DNA of 33,073 nucleotides from a virus: IMG/VR virus record IMGVR_UViG_3300049629_001456, positions 1 through 33,073 of that record, one strand, 5' to 3'. Each line of letters opens with the position of its first letter. The stretch's first letter is position 1. Below the pieces are notes generated by a model that saw only the letters and a program-made list of their open reading frames with translations, was not told the DNA's origin and did no database searches. The position numbers and the translations under genes are program-made. Shown here piece by piece: positions 7,542 to 12,927 of this stretch.

Positions 7542-7858
7542 GCGGCACCTCCTGGGGACATCGTGGCGAGGTATTCGCCGGGGGCGTGGGTCTCGCTGAT
7601 CTGCGAGAGGAAGTAGGTCTTGCCGGAGAAGGTGACGGCTTCGCCTCGGCGCGGTGGGCTTTGCAGATCGGCGGAGAGGAAACGGATCGAAAACTCGCCG
7701 CCTTGGCGGAGGCCGCCGGTTTCGAGGTCGAGGCCGATGCTGACGGGAGCGAGGCCGACGCGGATTTCAGCCTGGCGGAACTTGACCGTGGTGCCGTGCG
7801 CGGCTTGGCGCAGTTGCGCGGAGCGGATGGCGAGGGCGTTACGAGCGGTTGGCGACAC
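7538..7858 (-). CDS. Head-tail joining protein (putative)
   Basis: 106 residues with a GTG start at 7858, exactly 12 nt after a TTTGACAC element, which decides the start. The C-terminal half (GEAVTFSGKTYFLSQISETH followed by APGEYLATMSPGG) resembles the small beta-barrel head-tail connector/stopper proteins of siphoviruses, in which a strand-rich core contacts the portal ring. It lies directly after the capsid gene and before the tail terminator-like gene, as expected for such a connector. An upstream repeat (7887-7916) and the capsid terminator separate it from the capsid transcript, so it may be made at a lower level. Confidence 0.5.
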   Translation of the reverse strand: MSPTARNALAIRSAQLRQAAHGTTVKFRQAEIRVGLAPVSIGLDLETGGLRQGGEFSIRFLSADLQSPPRRGEAVTFSGKTYFLSQISETHAPGEYLATMSPGGAA

Positions 7859-7870
7859 GCCACTGGGCGC

Positions 7871-7878
7871 GTGTCAAA
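7871..7878 (-). promoter_or_regulatory. TTTGACAC element, 12 nt before GTG at 7858
   Basis: Exact TTTGACAC with a 12-nt gap ending GGC before the GTG. No Shine-Dalgarno sequence in the gap. It lies 8 nt after interspersed repeat copy 2 on the minus strand. Confidence 0.55.
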
Positions 7879-7886
7879 AGATTTGC

Positions 7887-7916
7887 TCTCACGGAGGCGC
7901 GGAGACACGGAGGGGA
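7887..7916 (+). repeat. Interspersed repeat copy 2 (divergent form)
   Basis: Plus strand reads ACGGAGGCGCGGAGACACGGAGG, a variant of the CACAGAGGACACAGAG family. It lies between the capsid-gene terminator and a TTTGACAC element. Confidence 0.65.
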
Positions 7917-7959
7917 AAAAGAAAAGCCCCCGGCAGGAGTGAGACTGCCGAGGGCTTTT
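7915..7959 (-). terminator. Rho-independent terminator after the capsid gene
   Basis: On the minus strand, an AAAAGCCCTCGGCAG stem pairs with CTGCCGGGGGCTTTT (7945-7959 with 7922-7936; one G-U-type mismatch) around an 8-nt loop, and is followed by CTTTTTCC. It starts about 30 nt after the major capsid stop. A classic intrinsic terminator that would limit read-through into the joining and tail genes. Confidence 0.85.
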
Positions 7960-7989
7960 GCGGGCGAGGAGCGCGGGGTGCGCTTGGAA

Positions 7990-8844
7990 TTACGGGGCGG
8001 CTGGGACGATGAGGGCCATCGTGCCGTCGGTGAGGCCTGCAGCGGCACCGAACATCACTTCGAGCGATGCGATGAGCGAGCGGGTGCTCTTGTCGCTGTA
8101 GACATTGTAGCTGACCGTGAGGCCGATCGACTCGAGCGTGACGCTGTCGCTGACGAGGTAGTCGTTGTCGGACAGAGCAGGCACGCCTGCGGCCATGACG
8201 AGCGCCTCGGGCGAGCATGCGAAACCTTTGAGGTTCGCTTGGCCGCCGAACGCGGTGGCGTAGTGGACGCCGTTCTCGAAGCCGTAAGCACCTTCACCGA
8301 GGTTGAGCGCGGTGGTGCTGGTCGGGATGAGGTTGCTGTAGATGACAGGCGAGACGACGAGGCCTTTGCGGGCGCTCTTGTGGACACCGGCCCAGAGCTT
8401 GGGCAGCGCGCCGGAGGTTGGGCTGATGCCTGCCTCGGCGGTGGTGATGGTGGCTGCGCCGAAGTTGGCAACGGTGACGGGAGTTGTCGCGAGGGTCCAG
8501 ATTTTGTCCGCGATCGCGTCGAGGTTGATCTGGATGAGGCGCTCGAGGCGGTGTGCGCTTTGGAGGTCGCTGTAGGCGAGGCCGAAGGGCTGATAGATGT
8601 GGTCGAGGACGACGCTGGCTTTGCCGAGGGTCGTGCCGCCGATCGAGTTGAAGGTGGTGGGGTTCACCGATGTGGACGCCGTCGCGGAGGCGATGGGCAC
8701 ATGGATGGTGTCCTTTGGCTTCTTAACATCCGAGCTGAAGTCGGAGGCGAAGAGGTTCAAAGCGCTGAGGCGCTTGCTGAGGACGGTTTTTGTTTGCTGA
8801 GCGATGGAGTCAGCAACCAGTGAGCTGTCGATTGTGTTGGGCAT
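7990..8844 (-). CDS. Major capsid protein
   Basis: 284 residues from the ATG at 8844. It follows the protease/scaffold gene and has its own terminator, as expected for the most abundant head protein. The N-terminal helix (SLVADSIAQQTKTVLSKRLS) leads into strands and a Gly/Thr-rich region. The middle helix (HRLERLIQINLDAIADKIWT) resembles the spine helix of HK97-fold coat proteins. The C-terminal half contains YNVYSDKSTRSLIASLEVMFGA, a pattern seen in P22-like and lambda-like coat domains. Its leader is a C/A-rich, nearly G-free sequence. HK97-fold membership follows from order and helix pattern; the exact family is uncertain. Confidence 0.8.
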   Translation of the reverse strand: MPNTIDSSLVADSIAQQTKTVLSKRLSALNLFASDFSSDVKKPKDTIHVPIASATASTSVNPTTFNSIGGTTLGKASVVLDHIYQPFGLAYSDLQSAHRLERLIQINLDAIADKIWTLATTPVTVANFGAATITTAEAGISPTSGALPKLWAGVHKSARKGLVVSPVIYSNLIPTSTTALNLGEGAYGFENGVHYATAFGGQANLKGFACSPEALVMAAGVPALSDNDYLVSDSVTLESIGLTVSYNVYSDKSTRSLIASLEVMFGAAAGLTDGTMALIVPAAP

Positions 8845-8870
8845 TGTGGTGGTTGGTTGGTGTTGGGTTT
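8845..8870 (-). promoter_or_regulatory. C/A-rich leader before the capsid gene
   Basis: On the minus strand the ATG is preceded by AAACCCAACACC, AACCAACC and ACCACA. It lacks G for 26 nt and nearly matches the tail tube leader. A possible AAGGAG lies too far upstream (about 27 nt) to act as a normal Shine-Dalgarno. Probably an unstructured initiation region. Confidence 0.45.
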
Positions 8871-8879
8871 CTCCTTGGC

Positions 8880-9416
8880 TCAGGCCTTGGAAATTTTATT
8901 GCGGTGCTGCCAGATGGCGGCTTTGTGTTTCTCGAAGAGGGCGCTGGCGGTTTTGCGGTCTCCGGCTTCCACGGCGGCGATGTATTCCGCTACGGGATCG
9001 GAGGCTTCGGGTCTGGCGTTCTCGATGACGGGGACGACGCGCGCGGCGGAGAGGCCGAGGCTGCGCTCGAGGCGGGCGAGGGCTTCGCGCTCGGCGGCGA
9101 GTTCGAGGCTGGCGTTGTCCAGTTTTGCTTTGTAGGCGGAGATTTCGGCGATCGCGGCATCACGCTCGGCGAGGGCGGCGTTGTATTTGGCGAGGATTTG
9201 GTCGGCTGCGGCGATCTTGGCGACGGGGGCGGCGGGTTGCTCGACCGGCTCGGCGACTGACTCGGCGGCTGGCTCTGGAGAATCCGACGGAGCGGACTCA
9301 TCGGACGGAGCGGACGGATCTACGGGGGCGTTTTCGCTGACGACGGTGGCGGCGATGACCTCGACGGCCTCAGCGACGGCTTCGGGGCTGTAGGTGATAA
9401 TCTCGGTGTTTTCCAT
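8880..9416 (-). CDS. Internal in-frame start: scaffold protein (putative)
   Basis: The C-terminal 178 codons of the protease gene can be read from the ATG at 9416 (M207 of the full protein, PRMENTEIITYSPEAV). A TTTGACAC element sits 14 nt upstream (9431-9438) inside the coding sequence. The product would be an acidic Pro/Ala/Glu-rich linker followed by a long coiled coil (roughly full-protein residues 280-335), a typical scaffold. The layout matches lambda C/Nu3, where the scaffold is made from an internal start in the protease gene. Confidence 0.6.
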   Translation of the reverse strand: MENTEIITYSPEAVAEAVEVIAATVVSENAPVDPSAPSDESAPSDSPEPAAESVAEPVEQPAAPVAKIAAADQILAKYNAALAERDAAIAEISAYKAKLDNASLELAAEREALARLERSLGLSAARVVPVIENARPEASDPVAEYIAAVEAGDRKTASALFEKHKAAIWQHRNKISKA

Positions 9417-10034
9417 ACGCGGTGGCTCGGGTGTCAAAAGTGCGGCGGGGGTGTTGCGGTATTTGGCGAGGAGGTGGGGGCGGTTGGCGCTGGCGGCGAT
9501 TCGGATCTCGTCGGTGACTTCATCGACGAATCCGGCGGCTTGGGCTTCGGCGGCGCTGAACCAGGTCTCGGCATCCATCCACTCGGTGATCTGCTCGTGG
9601 GATTGGCCGGACTTGGCGGCGTAGGCGCTGACCATGTTGGCGCGGATTTTGTCGAGGAGGGCGGCTTGGTCGCGGAGCTCGGCGGCGTCGCCCATGGCCA
9701 TGCCCCAGGGATTATGGATCATGTAGAATCCATTCGCGGCCATCTTGACGGGGGCTCCGGCTAGGCTGATGAGGGTGGCCATCGAGGCGGCGATGCCTTC
9801 GATCTGGACCTCTACATTTCCTCGGCGCTGGAGTGCTGTGGCGATGGCGTTGCCGTCGAAGACCTCTCCGCCGGGGGAGTGTATTTTAAGCACGATAGTG
9901 TGATCTGCCGGGATGCGCTGGAGGTCGGCGAGGAAGGACTTGGCGCTGATGCCAAAAGCGCCGATCTCGTCGAAAATGGAGATTTCGGTTTGGCCGAGGT
10001 CGGGTTTTTTAGAAAGGGCATACCAGGAGTTCAC
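8880..10034 (-). CDS. ClpP-like (S49-type) head maturation protease with scaffold tail
   Basis: 384 residues, GTG start at 10034, 12 nt after a TTTGACAC element. The N-terminal 200 residues are a ClpP/crotonase-fold serine protease: HSPGGEVFDGNAI (52-64), nucleophile S84 in EGIAASMATLIS, H107 in FYMIHNPWG, and a C-terminal GFVDEV turn with a candidate third residue D171. It would cleave the scaffold, and perhaps the coat protein, inside the prohead. From about 207 the sequence becomes a Pro/Ser/Asp/Glu-rich linker and then a coiled coil, the scaffold domain. It sits between portal and capsid as in lambda. Confidence 0.9.
   Translation of the reverse strand: MNSWYALSKKPDLGQTEISIFDEIGAFGISAKSFLADLQRIPADHTIVLKIHSPGGEVFDGNAIATALQRRGNVEVQIEGIAASMATLISLAGAPVKMAANGFYMIHNPWGMAMGDAAELRDQAALLDKIRANMVSAYAAKSGQSHEQITEWMDAETWFSAAEAQAAGFVDEVTDEIRIAASANRPHLLAKYRNTPAALLTPEPPRMENTEIITYSPEAVAEAVEVIAATVVSENAPVDPSAPSDESAPSDSPEPAAESVAEPVEQPAAPVAKIAAADQILAKYNAALAERDAAIAEISAYKAKLDNASLELAAEREALARLERSLGLSAARVVPVIENARPEASDPVAEYIAAVEAGDRKTASALFEKHKAAIWQHRNKISKA
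9431..9438 (-). promoter_or_regulatory. TTTGACAC element inside the protease gene
   Basis: Exact TTTGACAC 14 nt before the internal ATG at 9416. It is read as codons TTG ACA CCC within LLTPEPPRM. It is the only exact copy found within a coding region, and it marks a scaffold start. Confidence 0.5.
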
Positions 10035-10046
10035 GCTGGTGGGGCG

Positions 10047-10054
10047 GTGTCAAA
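10047..10054 (-). promoter_or_regulatory. TTTGACAC element, 12 nt before GTG at 10034
   Basis: Exact TTTGACAC with a 12-nt gap ending AGC before the GTG of the protease gene. It lies 10 nt after repeat copy 3. No Shine-Dalgarno sequence. Confidence 0.55.
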
Positions 10055-10064
10055 CGATGGGTGA

Positions 10065-10096
10065 TTGACCACAGAGAGCACAGAGGACACAGAGGT
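10065..10096 (+). repeat. Interspersed repeat copy 3
   Basis: Plus strand TTGACCACAGAGAGCACAG then AGGACACAGAGG. It lies between the stop of the 109-aa gene (10100) and a TTTGACAC element. Confidence 0.8.
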
Positions 10097-10099
10097 GGA

Positions 10100-10429
10100 C
10101 TAGACTAGGGCGCGGCGGAGGATTTTGTCGGCGGGGAGATTGAGGACCATGCAGAGCTCGCGGAAGAAGCGGGAGTGGAAGAAGGCTTTGGCGGTTTGCC
10201 GGGCTTCGGCGACTTCCATGGTTTTGTTGTAGCTCTGGTAGGTGGATTCGTTTTTCAGATCCTTGTAGGCTTGCTCGATGAGGCCGCAGAGGATGCCTCG
10301 GAGGAAATCGGGGTCAGGGTCTCCAGGGGCGGAGGTGTTGCTGGATGTGGACTTCTCGGCGAGGAATTGCTTGGGGCGGCGGATCGGGTTGCGGAAGTGG
10401 CGGGCGTTTAAATTTTTCGCGGAGGGCAT
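10100..10429 (-). CDS. Small head-region protein, unknown
   Basis: 109 residues starting MPSAKNLNARHFRNPIRRPK, found between portal and protease. The middle and C-terminus are predicted helical (LRGILCGLIEQAYKDLKNES, AKAFFHSRFFRELCMVLNLP, ending ADKILRRAL). No family recognised. It starts 17 nt after the portal stop. Lambda-like phages have no essential gene in this slot, so it may be an accessory morphogenesis or regulatory protein. The gene ends directly before interspersed repeat copy 3. Confidence 0.6.
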   Translation of the reverse strand: MPSAKNLNARHFRNPIRRPKQFLAEKSTSSNTSAPGDPDPDFLRGILCGLIEQAYKDLKNESTYQSYNKTMEVAEARQTAKAFFHSRFFRELCMVLNLPADKILRRALV

Positions 10430-10446
10430 TGAGGAAGAGCCTGCAA

Positions 10447-11904
10447 TCAGGCGGCGGGGGTTGGATCAGGGAGAGTTTGGGCATGGCTGGGGAAGACATC
10501 GGCGGGGTTGAGGCCGAGGTCGGCGCATTTTTGCTGGCGGCGGAGGTAGCCGGTGATGATGGAGTTCTCGGTCTCGTTGGCGTCGAGGCCGTGGATGTCG
10601 CAATAGTATTCCCAGGACATGTAGCCGCTATCGAGGAGCTGGGCGTAAAGCCTGCCATCTCTGCCATTATCGACCGTGATTTTTTTGGGGGCGCGGAAGG
10701 AGACGCGCCACCAGTCGTCGCCGGGGTAGGGGAGGCGACCGGCTTGGATTTCGTGCCAGACCCAGTATTTCCAGAAGGGGCGGCAGAATTGGTCGATGAG
10801 CATTTGCTGAAGCCGCTCGAGGAAATTCTGGGCGACTTCGAGGACGCCTCGGAACTCGGTGCCTGCGCTGCCGGTGTTCAGCATGAGGGCTTCGGGTGGG
10901 AGGCCGATGCCTCGGGCGATCTCGCCGAGGATGGTCTTGATGAAGGGCTCGAAGGCTCCGGCGGGGTGTTCGTTTCGGAAGCTCTGGATGGTTTCACCGG
11001 GTTTGAGCTTGGGGATGAGGTTGCCGTTGTAGAGGGTCTCGGTGGTGAGGTCTTGCGGGGGATTATCGCCGGAGGAGACGCTGGAGAGGCCGCCGCCGAG
11101 GCGGACGGCTTCGTTGCTGGTGATGGCGAAGGCGATCTGGGCTCCGGCTTTGGCGCTGCCTTTTTCGTAAGCCAAATACTCGAGGAGGTCGTGGCAGTTG
11201 ATGATGGCGTTGTGCAGCCAGGAGATGCCGCGTGGGTAGCCGTGGCGGCGGACATGCCTGAAGTGGAGGATGTCGGCGGCGGGGACATCGGTGAACTTCC
11301 CGGCGGTGCGGTCGGTGATGACGCGGTAGGAGATGGGTGCGCCGTATTTATCGAGGAGGACGCCGTCGAAGGCGCGCTCGGAGGAGTCGGCGGTGCTGCC
11401 TACGGTCTCGCCGCCGAGGAAGCGGACGCGGGCGGCTCCCTCTGCGGTGGTGAGGAATTGGGCGAAGAAGTCGCCATCGACGGCGACTTGGCGGAGGATG
11501 AGGGATTGGGCGGTGTAGAAATTGACCTGGGCGGAGGCGTCGAAGGCGAAGGCCTCGGAGCAGGCGCGGTCTTGGAAGGCTTGCTCGGCGATGCGGTTCC
11601 ACTGCGGGTCGGCGGTGGCGGGCTTGGGCTTGATGCCGGTGCCGACGGCGCGCTGGGCCAAATGCTCGATGAGGTAGGAGGCGACGCCGAGGTTATTGTA
11701 AAGCCAGCGGGATTTTTTGAGGAGCTGGAGGCGGGTGTGGGGTGGGGTCTCGCGCTTGGGCTCGACGGTATTCAGGACAACGAGGCCTCGGTTAGGGGAC
11801 CACTCGGAGGCTTCGAAGGCGGCGGCTTTCGGAGGACGGCCTGCGCCGGGGCGGGGTCCGCCGCGATTTGATTTCTTTGATTCCGGTTTGATTTTCGAGG
11901 CCAT
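10447..11904 (-). CDS. Portal protein (lambda gpB family)
   Basis: 485 residues. The portal is the dodecameric ring through which DNA enters and leaves the head. Family features: the N-terminal region LQLLKKSRWLYNNLGVASYL, then the EHLAQRAVGTGIKPKP motif, a later DVPAADILHFRHVRR motif, and the GEIARGIGLPPEALMLN stretch followed by LEVAQNFLERLQQML, typical of lambda gpB-type portals. The extreme N-terminus contains GGPRPGAGRPP, a basic AT-hook-like segment also seen in the small gene at 12271-12459. The ATG is 12 nt after a TTTGACAC element, which supports the start. It follows the joining-protein gene and large terminase as in lambda. Confidence 0.92.
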   Translation of the reverse strand: MASKIKPESKKSNRGGPRPGAGRPPKAAAFEASEWSPNRGLVVLNTVEPKRETPPHTRLQLLKKSRWLYNNLGVASYLIEHLAQRAVGTGIKPKPATADPQWNRIAEQAFQDRACSEAFAFDASAQVNFYTAQSLILRQVAVDGDFFAQFLTTAEGAARVRFLGGETVGSTADSSERAFDGVLLDKYGAPISYRVITDRTAGKFTDVPAADILHFRHVRRHGYPRGISWLHNAIINCHDLLEYLAYEKGSAKAGAQIAFAITSNEAVRLGGGLSSVSSGDNPPQDLTTETLYNGNLIPKLKPGETIQSFRNEHPAGAFEPFIKTILGEIARGIGLPPEALMLNTGSAGTEFRGVLEVAQNFLERLQQMLIDQFCRPFWKYWVWHEIQAGRLPYPGDDWWRVSFRAPKKITVDNGRDGRLYAQLLDSGYMSWEYYCDIHGLDANETENSIITGYLRRQQKCADLGLNPADVFPSHAQTLPDPTPAA

Positions 11905-11916
11905 GCCTCGAGGTGG

Positions 11917-11924
11917 GTGTCAAA
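11917..11924 (-). promoter_or_regulatory. TTTGACAC element, 12 nt before the portal ATG
   Basis: Exact TTTGACAC whose TGA is the stop codon of the upstream gene (11920-12201). The 12-nt gap ends GGC before the ATG at 11904. The plus-strand reading GGTGGGTGTCAAAG is strikingly close to the mycobacteriophage L5 stoperator consensus. Confidence 0.55.
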
Positions 11925-12201
11925 GCGGGCTGGCGTAGCGGGAGCGGTCGATGATGCTGGCGAGTTGGCGGGGGGCGTTGCCTTCCTGGTAGACTTCCAT
12001 GATGGCGGAGATCTTCAGCTCGCGGGGGAGGAGGCTGAGTTGGCCGCTCGAGGCGGTGCCGTCTCCGGAGATGCTGGTGATGGTGACATCGTCGAGGCCG
12101 TTGGCGAGATCGGAAGCCATGGCGAGGAGCTCGGCTTTTGTTTTGCCGAGGGCTTTGAGGTAGGCTTTGAATCCGGCGAGGGCTTGGGCGTGCTGGTCCA
12201 C
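11920..12201 (-). CDS. Head joining protein (gpW-position, putative)
   Basis: 93 residues with a GTG start 12 nt after a TTTGACAC element. The N-terminal half is helical (GFKAYLKALGKTKAELLAMA); then comes a Ser/Thr/Gly segment with short strands (VTITSISGDGTASSGQ) and a final helix (APRQLASIIDRSRYASPL). It sits between the large terminase group and the portal, where lambda has gpW, a small protein with two helices and a beta hairpin that completes the head. Size and location fit gpW; sequence identity is not evident to me. The stop codon lies inside the TTTGACAC element of the portal gene. Confidence 0.55.
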   Translation of the reverse strand: MDQHAQALAGFKAYLKALGKTKAELLAMASDLANGLDDVTITSISGDGTASSGQLSLLPRELKISAIMEVYQEGNAPRQLASIIDRSRYASPL

Positions 12202-12213
12202 GGCTGGGGGAGG

Positions 12214-12221
12214 GTGTCAAA
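12214..12221 (-). promoter_or_regulatory. TTTGACAC element, 12 nt before GTG at 12201
   Basis: Exact TTTGACAC with a 12-nt gap ending GCC. It lies 9 nt after interspersed repeat copy 4, the same order and spacing as at 10 kb and 7.9 kb. Confidence 0.55.
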
Positions 12222-12230
12222 GACTAGGAT

Positions 12231-12262
12231 TTAACCACGGAGGACACGGAGGGCACGGAGGG
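12231..12262 (+). repeat. Interspersed repeat copy 4
   Basis: Plus strand TTAACCACGGAGGACACGG then AGGGCACGGAGG. It lies in the gap between the genes ending at 12271 and starting at 12201. Confidence 0.85.
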
Positions 12263-12270
12263 GGAGCATT

Positions 12271-12459
12271 TCAAAGCAGGGACTCGATAAACTTCCCGCG
12301 TGACATGTCTCCGCGTCGGCGGTCCAGTTTTGCCCAAGATTCGGGTTGCATGGAGACGCTGCGCGTCACTGCGGTTCGGCCTTTGGCGTTCTTTGATTTC
12401 GCGCCTTTGGGGCGGCCTGCGCCTTTGCGCGGGCCGCCGTGGGTGGTGGTTTTTTTCAT
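12271..12459 (-). CDS. Small basic DNA-binding protein, AT-hook plus RHH-like
   Basis: About 62 residues from the ATG at 12459, which forms an ATGA overlap with the upstream stop; an in-frame ATG at 12474 would add five residues. The N-terminus is basic and Gly/Pro-rich (GGPRKGAGRPKGAKSKN), an AT-hook-like segment. The C-terminal part (AVTRSVSMQPESWAKLDRR followed by GDMSRGKFIESLL) looks like a ribbon-helix-helix fold. Such small proteins occur in many phages and plasmids, probably as DNA-binding regulators. Here it lies between the terminase and head genes, so it may regulate late expression or act in packaging. This is inference. Confidence 0.65.
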   Translation of the reverse strand: MKKTTTHGGPRKGAGRPKGAKSKNAKGRTAVTRSVSMQPESWAKLDRRRGDMSRGKFIESLL

Positions 12460-12722
12460 TTTCTGGCTGTCCATTCTCCGGTCTTCAGTAGGGATTCTTT
12501 CATCTCAATCAAACCAGCATCAGCCTCGAGTAGTTTTTCGATCGCGTCTTCTTTGTCTTTGGCTTCGGTGGCTACCCATGATTTAGGCAGACCTCCACGG
12601 CGTGCATTGCAGTATCCCCATGAGTAACGGGTCTCGAAAACGAAGCCGATTTGCACTCCGTCAGCGGAGACTTTAAAGGTTGGGCAGTCTTTGTGCCTTG
12701 TTTGCGCGGTTGTGATTTTCAT
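12456..12722 (-). CDS. Small protein, unknown
   Basis: About 88 residues from the ATG at 12722 (MKITTAQTRHKDCPTFKVS). An upstream in-frame TTG at 12812 would add 30 less convincing Lys/Ser-rich residues. It contains a strand-rich part (DGVQIGFVFETRYSWGYCN), then RRGGLPKSWVATEAKDKEDA and a C-terminal helix. The short 'VATEAKDKEDAIEKLL' helix suggests a small single-domain protein. Local DNA is AT-richer than the neighbouring packaging genes, hinting at a late insertion between terL and the head genes. It ends in an ATGA overlap with the AT-hook/RHH gene. Confidence 0.6.
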   Translation of the reverse strand: MKITTAQTRHKDCPTFKVSADGVQIGFVFETRYSWGYCNARRGGLPKSWVATEAKDKEDAIEKLLEADAGLIEMKESLLKTGEWTARK

Positions 12723-12874
12723 TTGTCGTATTGGTTTTTTATCTTCGGCGTTGTGCCTTCGATCTACAGACACACTACTTTCTTTTGATTTTTCGTCAAC
12801 AGTGTTTTTCAAAAAATGAAAATAATTTTGGATGCTTGCGGAGCCGCTTAAAACCTAGCGCGGCGGGCTGGGAG

Positions 12875-12898
12875 CATTTCGGTGAGCGCACCGAAATG
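12875..12898. other. Perfect palindrome 3' of the large terminase gene
   Basis: CATTTCGGTG and CACCGAAATG form a perfect 10-bp stem with an AGCG loop, 30 nt past the terL stop on the minus strand. No U-run follows in either direction. Next to it is a short tandem repeat (GGATGGGAC units, about 12904-12926). It could be an mRNA 3' structure or a protein-binding site. Confidence 0.55.
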
Positions 12899-12927
12899 AT
12901 CGAACGGATGGGACGGATGGGACGGAT

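Noticed and set aside
10345-11871. Long plus-strand ORF (508 codons) over the portal gene
   Set aside because: Gly/Glu/Ala-rich shadow of the portal frame; the portal on the minus strand has clear motifs.
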